From contig CP159990.1 of assembly GCA_040702975.1 (NCBI GenBank), positions 2,728,001-2,792,000 on the forward strand: 64,000 bases of DNA. Reading direction: 5' to 3'. Shown here piece by piece: positions 54,283 through 63,673 of this stretch (within the stretch, counting starts at the first letter, position 1; every line of letters begins with the position of its first letter). A program made the position numbers and the translations under genes. The notes below the pieces were generated by a model. That model saw nothing but the letters and a program-made list of their open reading frames with translations. It was not told the DNA's origin and ran no database searches. Source of the stretch: Roseburia hominis (lineage in GTDB: Bacteria; Bacillota; Clostridia; Lachnospirales; Lachnospiraceae).

Positions 54283-55467
54283 CTATTCTGACGTATCCTT
54301 CTCCCCCATCAATACATCATTTAGCAAGTCAGCCAGTGGCTCCATGGCGTTCTTCATTTCCTGAAAAGTGTTGGTCTGCGCCCCCGCCTCAATGATCAGC
54401 ATCTTCGGCATCAGATCCATATTGTACTTATACCCTTTCAAATAATTCCGCCGTGTAAAGCCCGGATATTTTTCTTCCGCCGCGATCTTCATCTGCATGG
54501 AAAATGCAAGATTATCCTGAATATACGGATTGGTCATTCCCGTCAAATTCCCGTTGGTCCTGGTCCTGCACATTCCGTTAAAGAACATGATCTGCGCCGT
54601 AGGTTTCCCTCCGATATCAGTGACCAGATGTGTGGACGAACCCACGCCGTCCCTATGTAAATCGATCACCACCTCCACCGTAGGATTTTCCTTCAGAATC
54701 TGCTCGATCTTTGGCTTCGCCAGTTCGTAAGCCTCACTTCGATCCAGCTTCCCTCCGATCAAATCATAGACCCCTTCGTGGTGAAGCGTGGAAATCCCAT
54801 ATTTGTCATTTAAAAGCTCCGTAAGATATCGTCCCACTCCCACAATACTGGTGGACGGATCGCCGTCGGAGTCCGCAAACGCCTCCTGGGAATGCGTATG
54901 GAAAATGAGGACCTTCGGTCCTTCTTTCTCCTGATTGATCCGCATATCCTGCGCCATTAATGTTTTGGCATTCAAATCTTCCGCATTGATATATGTCACA
55001 CTGTCCACTGTGTAAAAATGGCTCACAAGATAGTCAAAATCACACAGTTTATCCATCGAGATCTCTACCTTCGCCTGCTTAGTTTCACTGCTCTTATCTT
55101 CTCCGATCAGCTCCCCGTTTTCATTCACTGCATTCTCATCTTCCGCCTGCCGTTTCGTCAGCAGCTCATAGGTTGCCTCGTCTTCCACCGCCAGCTCCTC
55201 TTCCTTACTTTCGGCAATATAAGTTCCCAGCGGAATCAGGCTTTGCGCCATCTGGAAGATCCGCTGGGTCAGGGGCAGCTTCTCTGTTTTCTTTTCATGA
55301 TACGCAACTCCCGGGAGGAACATCTGCTCTGCCTGCTCCTGTACTCTTTGGATCAGTTCCGGTTTCTGCCCCTCCCAAAAACCGTTCCCGGAATCAGCAA
55401 ACAAATAAACTCCTAATATGCAGATGATCATTCCGGCCAATATACCGGTAAAACGTCGTCTCTTCAT
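54283..55467 (-). CDS. spoIIP: Stage II sporulation protein P
   Basis: Peptidoglycan amidase/endopeptidase of the SpoIID-IIM-IIP engulfment machine, anchored in the mother-cell membrane. 394 residues: N-terminal membrane segment at about 8-25 (GILAGMIICILGVYLFA), a Glu-rich linker, then the amidase_3-like catalytic domain with VLIFHTHSQEAF (zinc His) at about 190 and VEVVIDLHRDGV at about 265. It follows gpr by 70 nt; gpr-spoIIP is the usual order. A clear sigma-E promoter could not be fixed. Confidence 0.95.
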   Translation of the reverse strand: MKRRRFTGILAGMIICILGVYLFADSGNGFWEGQKPELIQRVQEQAEQMFLPGVAYHEKKTEKLPLTQRIFQMAQSLIPLGTYIAESKEEELAVEDEATYELLTKRQAEDENAVNENGELIGEDKSSETKQAKVEISMDKLCDFDYLVSHFYTVDSVTYINAEDLNAKTLMAQDMRINQEKEGPKVLIFHTHSQEAFADSDGDPSTSIVGVGRYLTELLNDKYGISTLHHEGVYDLIGGKLDRSEAYELAKPKIEQILKENPTVEVVIDLHRDGVGSSTHLVTDIGGKPTAQIMFFNGMCRTRTNGNLTGMTNPYIQDNLAFSMQMKIAAEEKYPGFTRRNYLKGYKYNMDLMPKMLIIEAGAQTNTFQEMKNAMEPLADLLNDVLMGEKDTSE

Positions 55468-55537
55468 TCATTTTCCCCTTGCTGTCTGTGATCGAACCTG
55501 TTTTTAGCACCCACATAACAGCATATGCCGGAGTTTG

Positions 55538-56512
55538 CTATGATATTTCTTCCTGGCCGGAAAACAGGATATTCAGTCCCTCGGAAATCGTGTAGCTGAT
55601 CCGTTTTACCGTATCATCAATGTCTTTCGGGGTTACGAACATGCCATTTAGATGCGGGGCGATCAGTTCCTTGACAAGTTCATATTTTTCGGCAGCATTG
55701 TAGCCCTGCAGCACCAGACCCACTCCTTTTAAAGCCTCGCTTCTCTCCAGCGCTTTGATCAGGTTCTCCATGGTATCTCCGGCAATGGTAGCTGCATCTA
55801 CCACCGTAGGAACGCCGATCGCAATCACCGGAATTCCCACCGTTTCCTCCGTGATTCCGTTCCGGTGGTTTCCCACGCCGGAGCCGGGGTTGATTCCCGT
55901 ATCTGCAATCTGAATGGTCCGATTAAGCCGCTTCGTGTTGCGGGCCGCAAGTGCATCGATCGCAATGAGAAAATCCGGTTTCGTCTCCGCCACCACGCCG
56001 CGGATAATTTCCACCGTCTCCATACCGGTCTGCCCCATCACTCCCGGAACGATCGCGCTGACGCTTTTCGCATGTTCCTCGCCCATGGCATATTTCCCAT
56101 ACTCGCGGATAATATGGCGGGTCACATTCAGGTTATCTGCCACAAAAGGTCCCAGCGCGTCCGGCGTCACCTGTCTGTTTCCAAGCCCCACCACCAGGGC
56201 GCTGTAATCCTTTTCCTTCCGGATTGGAAGCATTCCTTTAATAAAGGAAGCGATCTCTTTGGAAATCTCCCGATGATAATCCTCGTCTGGAACTGCCATG
56301 TTGGGCGCTTCCATCGTAATATAGGTCCCCACCGGCTTTCCCATGGCCTTCGCACCATTTTCCGTCTCGATCTTCACCGTAGTGATCCGTATTTCCCGCT
56401 CTTCATCGTATTCCTCGGTCAGAATGACCCCCTGAACTTCCACATTATCCGACTCAAACCGCTCTTTCTGCTCTAATGCAAGGTCTGTCCTGATACTGTA
56501 TTTCTCCAGCAT
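55538..56512 (-). CDS. gpr: Spore germination protease GPR
   Basis: Aspartic-like endopeptidase that degrades small acid-soluble spore proteins on germination. 324 residues from the ATG at 56512, which has GGGGG about 7 nt upstream; the longest frame extends back through the repeat region. N-terminal RTDLALEQ contains a TDLA resembling the SASP cleavage motif and matches the zymogen processing region. Core motifs VVGLGNRQVTPDALGP, DALAARNTKRLN and DTGINPGSGVGNHR are as in the family. Made in the forespore under sigma-G in B. subtilis; a sigma-G promoter was not resolved here. Confidence 0.94.
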   Translation of the reverse strand: MLEKYSIRTDLALEQKERFESDNVEVQGVILTEEYDEEREIRITTVKIETENGAKAMGKPVGTYITMEAPNMAVPDEDYHREISKEIASFIKGMLPIRKEKDYSALVVGLGNRQVTPDALGPFVADNLNVTRHIIREYGKYAMGEEHAKSVSAIVPGVMGQTGMETVEIIRGVVAETKPDFLIAIDALAARNTKRLNRTIQIADTGINPGSGVGNHRNGITEETVGIPVIAIGVPTVVDAATIAGDTMENLIKALERSEALKGVGLVLQGYNAAEKYELVKELIAPHLNGMFVTPKDIDDTVKRISYTISEGLNILFSGQEEIS

Positions 56513-56527
56513 GCTATTACCCCCTGA

Positions 56528-56692
56528 ATCAACATTTCGTCTTTGCCTTTTTGCGCTTTTACGCCATGCGCACCTCGATTTCGCTTCGCTCCATCTCGGT
56601 GAGGGCGTGCGCCCTATGCAAAAAGCCAAAGCCGGCTCTTTGCAGGCAAGCCTGCACGTTCCGCCTTTGCCTTTTTGCGCATGGCTTACTAA
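56528..56692. repeat. Composite structured repeat upstream of gpr
   Basis: A 16-bp exact direct repeat (CTTTGCCTTTTTGCGC at 56541-56556 and 56665-56680), an inverted near-copy at about 56618-56631 (GCAAAAAGCCAAAG), a TGCAGGC AA GCCTGCA palindrome (56641-56656) and GGGCG TG CGCCC (56603-56614). The 322-nt gpr-rpsT gap contains this element and the rpsT promoter; no gene is seen there. Confidence 0.75.
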
Positions 56693-56725
56693 TCATATTT
56701 TTCTCACATTTTTGGAAAATATGTA

Positions 56726-56754
56726 TTGACAAGCCATATTAATTCGCCTAAAAT
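56726..56754 (+). promoter_or_regulatory. Strong sigma-A promoter of rpsT
   Basis: TTGACA (56726-56731), 17-nt spacer, TAAAAT (56749-56754), about 80 nt before the start codon. Confidence 0.85.
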
Positions 56755-56834
56755 AAATAAGTGTGTTCGTCGGATATTTCGTGTCTCATTCGGCGATTTG
56801 AAATGAAAATGATCAAGATTTGGAGGTGTCAAAA

Positions 56835-57098
56835 TTGGCTAACATTAAATCTGCTAAGAAAAGAATTTTAGTAACTGAGACTAAGACAGCAAGAAATAAA
56901 GCAATCAAATCTAAAGTGAAAACTTACGTAAAGAAAGTGGAAACTGCTGTTGCTAAAAAAGATGCAGAGACTGCTAAGGCTGCTCTTGCTGAAGCAATTT
57001 CTGTAATCAACAAAGCTGGAAGCAAAGGTGTTTATCACAAGAACACATGTGCCAGAAAGATTTCCCGTTTAACAAAAGCTGTTAACGGTATTGCTTAA
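56835..57098 (+). CDS. rpsT: 30S ribosomal protein S20
   Basis: Primary 16S rRNA-binding protein. 87 residues beginning (f)MANIKSAKKRILV. The start is the TTG at 56835: GGAGG lies 8 nt upstream, the family always begins ANIKSA, and no ATG or GTG is available; a second TTG at 56820 is upstream of the ribosome site. E. coli rpsT also uses UUG, where it contributes to autogenous control. Length and the C-terminal GVYHKNTCARKISRL are typical. Confidence 0.95.
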   Translation: MANIKSAKKRILVTETKTARNKAIKSKVKTYVKKVETAVAKKDAETAKAALAEAISVINKAGSKGVYHKNTCARKISRLTKAVNGIA

Positions 57099-57120
57099 TT
57101 TCGTCTTGAAATACATGCAT

Positions 57121-57157
57121 AAAAGGACAACCATACCGTCATGTGGTTGTCCTTTTT
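57121..57157. terminator. Bidirectional terminator between rpsT and the second double-cubane gene
   Basis: Perfect arms AAAAGGACAACCA (57121-57133) and TGGTTGTCCTTTT (57144-57156), with T or A tails on both sides. It serves convergent rpsT (+) and the gene ending at 57162 (-). Confidence 0.9.
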
Positions 57158-57161
57158 ATTA

Positions 57162-58322
57162 CTATAACATCTCGATAAATGCTGCCAATCTTGTTTCAAT
57201 CTGTCCACTATCAGTAGTAGAATAATCTGTTTCCAGCTTCATGTAGGGAATTCCTTCCTCATCACACATTTTCTGCATCCGATTTGCTTCAACGTTAAAT
57301 GTGTGGCATGCCTGAAGTACCATTTCAACAACACCGTCTACTTTGTATTTCTTACACATTTCTCTGGTATTTTCAATACGTCCTTCATTTGTTGTCATAA
57401 CGGAGCAGTGAATCTCAAGATAACGATCGGAGATTGCTCTTAAAATATCGTCTGCATTCTCATCAACTAGCATTTTCTGTGTTCTCTCACCGCCGCAGTC
57501 GTCAAGACATACAATTACACCGCCGTTCTTTTCGATGGTCGCTCCAACTTTCTGGATAACGCCTGTGGATGGACATCCCGTAAGGAGGATTCTCTTTGCT
57601 TTCGGGGAAACCGGCTGTTCACCATTTGCCAATGCTTTCTTCGCAGCATCGACCTTTGCCTTGTAACTTGCGTGCTGTGCCTCTACACCAAAGTTGAACA
57701 CTCCCTGTGCAAGTGTTGCCATAACTTCCGTTGCTTTCATCGCCGGCGGAACAGACCCCTGTAAAGTGTATAATTCCATCTGAGTTTTTCTGAGTGCATT
57801 TCTCTTTCTTGCAGCTTCTCTTAACTTCTCATCCGTAATTTCAATGCCATATTTTTCTTCCAATTTCTCTTTTAAAAGTTTGATCTCCTGATACCAGATT
57901 TCCTTCGCATAAGATCTCTGCTGGCTCTGCGGAAGGTGAAGTACATAAGTTTCTTTAATATCGTTGAGTAATTCAAACATCTTTTTCTTTCCGTCACAAG
58001 TTGTCTCTCCAACGATAAAATCACAGAAATATGTATATGGACATTTTTCTGTATATGCGAAACCATAGCTTGATTTGATCAATGGACACAGGTTCTTCGG
58101 AAGAACTTTTTCTGCGTCAGCGATTGGTTCATTACTTGTTCCACAAAGCCCGACTACTGCAACTCCTGCCGCATCAAAAAGCTCTAATGGAGTGTAGGAA
58201 CAGAACATTCCAACCAGATGTCCGCCATTTTCAACATACTCTTTTACATGCATGAAACTTGCTTTTCTTGCATCTACAAATTCGTCAAATGACTTTGGTA
58301 ATTCTAATGTGCTCATTTTCAT
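57162..58322 (-). CDS. Double-cubane-cluster protein, HgdB/YjiM family (copy 2)
   Basis: Full-length paralogue of the protein at 35699-36856; long stretches coincide ([44 protein letters not shown]). 386 residues from the ATG at 58322 (AAAGG 5 nt upstream). Cys candidates: C41, C60, C79, C94, C100, C109, then [17 protein letters not shown] and QACHTFN. C100 (YFCDF) is Ala in copy 1. It stands alone between rpsT and a PyrE-like gene with its own promoter, so it is expressed separately from copy 1. Substrate unknown. Confidence 0.88.
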   Translation of the reverse strand: MKMSTLELPKSFDEFVDARKASFMHVKEYVENGGHLVGMFCSYTPLELFDAAGVAVVGLCGTSNEPIADAEKVLPKNLCPLIKSSYGFAYTEKCPYTYFCDFIVGETTCDGKKKMFELLNDIKETYVLHLPQSQQRSYAKEIWYQEIKLLKEKLEEKYGIEITDEKLREAARKRNALRKTQMELYTLQGSVPPAMKATEVMATLAQGVFNFGVEAQHASYKAKVDAAKKALANGEQPVSPKAKRILLTGCPSTGVIQKVGATIEKNGGVIVCLDDCGGERTQKMLVDENADDILRAISDRYLEIHCSVMTTNEGRIENTREMCKKYKVDGVVEMVLQACHTFNVEANRMQKMCDEEGIPYMKLETDYSTTDSGQIETRLAAFIEML

Positions 58323-58407
58323 TTTATCCTTTCTTTTTCGGGGCAAATTTGTTACTCACTGCTTACAGAAATGAGAGTCATCTCGCATCTCATAGCTCTT
58401 TTCTATC

Positions 58408-58436
58408 AGAATACATCTTTTACACAAAACTGTCCA
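58408..58436 (-). promoter_or_regulatory. Candidate promoter of double-cubane copy 2
   Basis: Minus strand TGGACA (58431-58436), 17-nt spacer, TATTCT (58408-58413). A perfect ATATTGA/TCAATAT dyad (58465-58483) lies just upstream of it. The remainder of the 367-nt gap (58323-58689) holds only the terminator at 58527-58592. Confidence 0.5.
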
Positions 58437-58526
58437 ATTGATAAAGAAAATGGAAATAGCCTATATATTGATGTTGTCAATATGTCAGACTGTAGACAAA
58501 ACTTTGCGTTCTGAAATAAAGGACAT

Positions 58527-58592
58527 TTAAAAAGAAGACCACCCTGTACAGATTCAAGGCTTTGAAAAAGCCTGAACTTTACAGGACGGTCT
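58527..58592 (-). terminator. Terminator of the PyrE-like gene
   Basis: Extended minus-strand stem: AGACC/GGTCT (58536-58540 with 58588-58592), CCTGTA/TACAGG and TTCAAGGCTTT/AAGCCTGAA, then T-rich sequence. Confidence 0.75.
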
Positions 58593-58689
58593 CTATTTTT
58601 AATGTAAGGAGTCAAAAATCGGTATTAACCGACTGCCCCTTTATCCAACTCATTTTCTTATGTACCTAAAATACTCCAACATCTTATCT

Positions 58690-59331
58690 CTATATCTTGG
58701 AATACCCAAAACTATTCACAATCGCTTCCAGGCGCTTTCCTTCCTTGCACATCGGGCAATCCCCCGGCGGGTATGCACGATAATTCGGAAGATCGGCACT
58801 GGTAAAGATCGTCTTGACCTCGATTCCGTGAATCTTGTTGATTGAGCTGAAAATCGAGCAGATTCCGCATACAGATCCTCCATAATACAGTATGGACTCA
58901 ATCGCCTGTTTTACAGATTTTCCGGTAGTGATAGAAGCTGCCAGGATCAGAACCTGCATGTTTTTTATCATTCTCTGTTTATTGTCTCTGAAAAGAATCT
59001 GGCCGCTCTGGTGATATTCCGGCGTTACAAGCGAAATGTTGTTGCCTTTGCTCAGAGAATACTGGTTGACATCTGCAAGCTGCTCTGCCATAAAGGTTCC
59101 GATGGTATCTGTCTCCTCCAGACACACGATCGTGTCTATCATCGTATTGTTAACATACTCTCCTGCAAGCACTTTTGCCGTCTCACGACAGTTATTATGA
59201 CGAACTTTTACGGTCGACATATCAATATACGTATTGATGTGGGAATGGCTGGTGGCAAAATGCCCCTGCATAATCTTAATTCGAGCTTTGGGGTTCTTCG
59301 TTGATCGAAGATCTACTAATCTGGCGTCCAT
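58690..59331 (-). CDS. Orotate-phosphoribosyltransferase-like protein with altered PRPP loop
   Basis: 213 residues with PyrE-like layout: GHFATSHSHINTYIDM near residue 23 (PyrE-type substrate region) and MQVLILAASITTGKS at about 125-139 where the PRPP loop VxxxDDxxTTG is expected. The acidic pair is replaced by Ala-Ser while TTG is kept. The C-terminal CPMCKEGKRLEAI recalls the CPxC tail of clostridial PyrE-like proteins. Either a divergent enzyme or a PRPP/nucleotide-sensing protein; no operator evidence. It has its own promoter and terminator. Confidence 0.7.
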   Translation of the reverse strand: MDARLVDLRSTKNPKARIKIMQGHFATSHSHINTYIDMSTVKVRHNNCRETAKVLAGEYVNNTMIDTIVCLEETDTIGTFMAEQLADVNQYSLSKGNNISLVTPEYHQSGQILFRDNKQRMIKNMQVLILAASITTGKSVKQAIESILYYGGSVCGICSIFSSINKIHGIEVKTIFTSADLPNYRAYPPGDCPMCKEGKRLEAIVNSFGYSKI

Positions 59332-59377
59332 GGTTGTCCTCCCTTAATCCGTGATTTTGGTACTTTTTACTGTTTTT

Positions 59378-59406
59378 AGTATAGCATGGTATGATTTCTT
59401 ATGCAA
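59378..59406 (-). promoter_or_regulatory. Promoter of the PyrE-like gene
   Basis: Minus strand TTGCAT (59401-59406), 17-nt spacer, TATACT (59378-59383), about 45 nt before the start. Confidence 0.6.
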
Positions 59407-59457
59407 TATTTATATGTTTGGTGAGCGAACGGATTTTCCATTTCACCGGCAGCTTTG

Positions 59458-60549
59458 CTACCTTCCGGTACCATATTTTTCGATAAATTCCCGCAGCCCC
59501 ATAACATAATTTCCCCGAATACCGGTCATGGAATCCGCATGGTAAAGCGAACTGACAATCGCCTCCTCCACTGCTTCCACCGCCGCCTCAAAGACCATAT
59601 CTATCTTTTCATCGTAAAACATTTTCAAGTCTATAATGTCTCTATCACTGTAATGCATCAGCTTGTTTGCCGTGCTAAATGCAATCGCAATATCTCCGCT
59701 GCCATTTCCGCTGTACGATCCTGTCCTTCCAAGAGCGATCATGGACCGCCTTGCCACACGTTTTAACTGACGCTCACTGAGCGGAAGATCCGTTGCAATG
59801 ATCATAATGATCGACCCTTTGTCTTTGGCGTCCGCCCCGCATTTTCCGCCGTCAATACTCTGTGTTTTCTCCTTGCTGCATTCCTGGCGATACCTTCTCG
59901 TATCATAATGCGTTCCGCCGATGACAAGATTCCCTGCCGCACCGAAATTGGACATGACAAGAGCCCCAACCGTGTAACTTGTTCCATCTGCCTGGATTAC
60001 TTTGGACGCGGAGCCGATTCCGCCTTTCAGGCCGAGACACACCATTCCGGTACCTCCGCCTACACTTCCCTCCTCAAACTCTGCCTCTGCTCTTGCAAGA
60101 GCTTCTCTTACATGTTCTTCCTTTATATGCATGCCCCGGATATCATTCAAATGACCGTCGTTGCACTCTGTGATCACACAATTTACCGTACCGGTAGTCA
60201 CCCCAATTTCCTCGTTCTGTTCCAGCATATACCTGGTAAGTGCCTCGCACGCAGTCCCAGCACTCAAAGTATTCGTCAGAATGATCGGTGTCTCAATCGT
60301 GCCCAGCTCTTCGACCTGGATAAGCCCCATACTCTTTCCAAAGCCGTTGATCACCGACACCCCCGCCATGACCTTCTCCCGGAACAGATTTCCCTCATGA
60401 GGCAGTACAGCCGTGACCCCAGTATGGATATCCCCCTCATTGATCGTTACATTTCCCACACGGACCCCAGGAACATCTGTGATCAGATTCCGCCTGCCGC
60501 TTGAGTATTTTGCATATAGTTGAAATTGATTTCCTTCTGGTAACCCCAT
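59458..60549 (-). CDS. P1 (S58) family peptidase, DmpA/BapA-like
   Basis: N-terminal-nucleophile aminopeptidase family that self-cleaves at Gly-Ser/Thr and acts on D-amino-acyl or beta-peptides. 363 residues. Early family motif TDVPGVRVGNVT (24-35); the likely cleavage site is Gly179-Ser180 in KGGIGSASK, preceded by GGGTGMVCLG. LTNTLSAGTACEAL and GRTGSYSGNGSGDIAIAFST are also family-like. Natural substrates in Clostridia are not known. A tandem palindromic repeat occupies the gap upstream, after ilvC. Confidence 0.87.
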   Translation of the reverse strand: MGLPEGNQFQLYAKYSSGRRNLITDVPGVRVGNVTINEGDIHTGVTAVLPHEGNLFREKVMAGVSVINGFGKSMGLIQVEELGTIETPIILTNTLSAGTACEALTRYMLEQNEEIGVTTGTVNCVITECNDGHLNDIRGMHIKEEHVREALARAEAEFEEGSVGGGTGMVCLGLKGGIGSASKVIQADGTSYTVGALVMSNFGAAGNLVIGGTHYDTRRYRQECSKEKTQSIDGGKCGADAKDKGSIIMIIATDLPLSERQLKRVARRSMIALGRTGSYSGNGSGDIAIAFSTANKLMHYSDRDIIDLKMFYDEKIDMVFEAAVEAVEEAIVSSLYHADSMTGIRGNYVMGLREFIEKYGTGR

Positions 60550-60591
60550 TGTCTAAACCTCCTCAAACTTTAAAAGACCTATAACCGAGAT

Positions 60592-60674
60592 GAACATACA
60601 CCGGCCGTTCACTTAGGCATGCCTGGCAATCAAAACAAGGTCCACTGGACCTTATTTCAGGTATACATGGCAAC
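60592..60674. repeat. Two units of the 45-bp palindromic repeat family
   Basis: Unit 1 starts TAACCGAGATGAACATACACC; GGCAA(T/C) recurs at 60625 and 60669, a 44-bp period. The second unit carries the dyad AAGGTCC ACT GGACCTT, so the arms differ from the copies at 9006 and 28842 but remain complementary. The start of the P1 peptidase gene is 43 nt away. Confidence 0.83.
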
Positions 60675-60676
60675 GC

Positions 60677-60730
60677 AAAAAAAGAGAAGACACTTCATCA
60701 TAAAGTATATGATTCGATGCCTCCTCTTCT
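60677..60730 (-). terminator. Probable terminator of ilvC
   Basis: Minus strand: AGAAGA/TCTTCT outer arms and ATCATA/TATGAT inner arms, then TCTTTTTTT. The stem is interrupted, so confidence is moderate. Confidence 0.5.
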
Positions 60731-60769
60731 TCTATTCTATACGGCTGCTATCCGCCGCATTCCTACCGC

Positions 60770-61813
<1,044 letters not shown>

Positions 61814-61922
61814 CTATTAGAGTTAAAGGCTCATGGCCCCTAGCTTCCCGAATATTCTTTCTGCCGTACAAATGCTATCACAACAGAATCTTTGAATCAC
61901 CTTGTAGAATCCTATCGTAATT

Positions 61923-62420
61923 CTACAAATATACAACATCTGCACTTCCTCTTGTCAGACCTGTGATTCCGGTTCTCGCAAGCTCCAGAATCTCATATCC
62001 TTCCAGAAGTTCCAGAAATGCATCTAATTTGGACTGCGCTCCGGTAAGCTCGATGGTAAGGCAATCCTTCTCCACATCGACGATCTTAGCTCTGAAAATA
62101 TCCGCAACAGACACAATATCTGCACGCTGCGATGCATTGGCACGAACCTTGATCATGATCAGCTCACGACATACGGCATTGGTATCGTTGAGCAGCTTAA
62201 TATCAATGACATCTTCCATCTTTCGTACCTGTTTTTCAATCTGGGAGAGGATCAACTCATCTCCGCTCGCCACGATCGTAATTCTGGTAAAACGCGGGTC
62301 CGCCGTCGTTCCGGCCGTGATACTCTCAATGTTATATCCACGGCGGCTGAAAAGCCCTGCCATTCGGCTCAAAAGACCCGGATTATTATGTACTAAGATT
62401 GAATACGCTTGTTTTCTCAT
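61923..62420 (-). CDS. ilvN: Acetolactate synthase regulatory (small) subunit
   Basis: ACT-domain subunit that stimulates the large catalytic subunit and confers valine feedback. 165 residues from the ATG at 62420 (MRKQAYSILVHNNPG), with AAGGGG about 6 nt upstream. Conserved N-terminal ACT sequence NNPGLLSRMAGLFSRRGYNIES (quoted as a range, residues 11-32) and C-terminal TGITGLTRG. No catalytic subunit gene is adjacent; ilvN-ilvC pairing without ilvB occurs in Clostridia. Confidence 0.94.
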   Translation of the reverse strand: MRKQAYSILVHNNPGLLSRMAGLFSRRGYNIESITAGTTADPRFTRITIVASGDELILSQIEKQVRKMEDVIDIKLLNDTNAVCRELIMIKVRANASQRADIVSVADIFRAKIVDVEKDCLTIELTGAQSKLDAFLELLEGYEILELARTGITGLTRGSADVVYL

Positions 62421-62465
62421 ACCATTCCCCTTTTCTTTCAAAAACAGAGTGCGTTCTGTTTTTTT

Positions 62466-62494
62466 ATTGTAACAACTTCATATTTCTTTGTCAA
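62466..62494 (-). promoter_or_regulatory. Sigma-A promoter of ilvN-ilvC
   Basis: Minus strand TTGACA (62489-62494), 17-nt spacer, TACAAT (62466-62471). Transcription would start at about 62459, inside a hairpin CAGA ACGCAC TCTG, so the leader is only about 40 nt and there is no room for a T-box. Confidence 0.85.
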
Positions 62495-62589
62495 GTAGCT
62501 TTATAGAATTTTACAGATTATTCTCACGATATCTCTGAAATTCTAAAGCTATTTTAGCATACTTCCGGTTTTGCTTCCACCGCAATCAT

Positions 62590-62627
62590 AAAAAAGAACC
62601 ACTGAAAGAAAGCTCAGCAGTTCCTTT
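62590..62627 (-). terminator. Terminator of the activase gene
   Basis: Minus-strand stem GAACTGCTGA / TCAGTGGTTC (two G:U pairs) followed by TTTTTT, about 60 nt after the stop at 62688. Confidence 0.82.
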
Positions 62628-62687
62628 TATCAATCCTTACATTGCAAATTCATTTACCCGGAGCACTTCGCAGACTTCGGAGCGGGC

Positions 62688-63437
62688 CTATTCTTCTGCC
62701 AGAATCGCCGCCCCGATCGCTCCGGCATATCTGGCAAGCGGTACACTTGTGACCGTAGACTTCAGCGCTTTAGATAATCTCTCCAGAATATACTGGTCCT
62801 CGCAAAGGCCTCCCGTAAGAAAATATTTTTCCCCCGGAACCTGCGAGATCAACTGCACGACCTTCGTCACTACGGATTCAATGACTCCATACGCGATATC
62901 TTCCCGCGGAGTTCCTTTTCCGATCAGGCTGATCACTTCCGATTCGGCAAATACCGTACACATGGAACTGATCGTGATTGGACTCCCTTGCCTTGCAAGC
63001 GTGGATAACTCGTCCTGGGTAAGTCCGAGCCGATTTGTCATAACCTCCAAAAACTTTCCGGTCCCGGCAGAACATTTATCATTCATGATAAACTTCATAA
63101 CTCTGCCGTTTTTCAGGGAAATGCCTTTGGTATCCTGCCCTCCAATATCAATGACCGTTCCGTTATCTTTAAACAAATAATTTGCACCTTTTCCGTGGCA
63201 GGTAATCTCCGTCACCGTATCATCGGCGTAAGGAACCGAGATTCTTCCATACCCTGTAGCCACATATCTGGCATTTTCTTTGTTGATTCCTTCCGCTTCA
63301 AACGCCTGGTAAATCTCTTCCGCCGTCTTTTTGCTGCTGAAACCTGTATTCAGCAAAATTGTCTTAACTACTTCCCCATTTTCCATTGCCACCGCCTTCG
63401 CAGCGCTGGAGCCAATGTCAATTCCTACCTGGTACAT
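62688..63437 (-). CDS. HgdC/YjiL-type ATPase, reductase for double-cubane proteins
   Basis: ASKHA-fold, ATP-driven electron donor of the 2-hydroxyacyl-CoA dehydratase activase family. 249 residues from the ATG at 63437 (GGGAGG about 5 nt upstream). GIDIGSSAAKAV (5-16) and VIDIGGQDTKGI (95-106) bind phosphate; C122 (KCSAGTGKF) and C160 (SSMCTVFAES) would hold the [4Fe-4S] cluster shared by the dimer. Relatives reduce either dehydratases or double-cubane proteins. No dehydratase subunits are adjacent, but two double-cubane proteins are in this window, so it is their likely partner. Confidence 0.9.
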   Translation of the reverse strand: MYQVGIDIGSSAAKAVAMENGEVVKTILLNTGFSSKKTAEEIYQAFEAEGINKENARYVATGYGRISVPYADDTVTEITCHGKGANYLFKDNGTVIDIGGQDTKGISLKNGRVMKFIMNDKCSAGTGKFLEVMTNRLGLTQDELSTLARQGSPITISSMCTVFAESEVISLIGKGTPREDIAYGVIESVVTKVVQLISQVPGEKYFLTGGLCEDQYILERLSKALKSTVTSVPLARYAGAIGAAILAEE

Positions 63438-63615
63438 CTTTTCCTCCCAATTGTTACCTCTGTACTTTGTAATACGACAGATTCCTGTCAAAATGAACCC
63501 GTCACAAAACAATTCATATATTCAGTTTATTCTCCATTTATCAATCCGTCAAATCATTATATTCTATGAATCATGCCGGCTTATAGAAGGCATCTATCTA
63601 TATAATGTGCATGCT

Positions 63616-63644
63616 GAAAAGCCGGCAGATGTGATCTGCCGGCT
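63616..63644 (-). terminator. Terminator of the glucosidase gene
   Basis: Perfect stem AGCCGGCAGAT (63620-63630) and ATCTGCCGGCT (63634-63644) with a three-base loop, followed by TTTT on the minus strand. Confidence 0.88.
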
Positions 63645-63673
63645 CCCATACGCTCTTCTTATCCATCTTATTT

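Noticed and set aside
62440..62463. Attenuator or T-box ahead of ilvN
   Set aside because: The mapped promoter puts the transcript start inside the hairpin, leaving no room for either.
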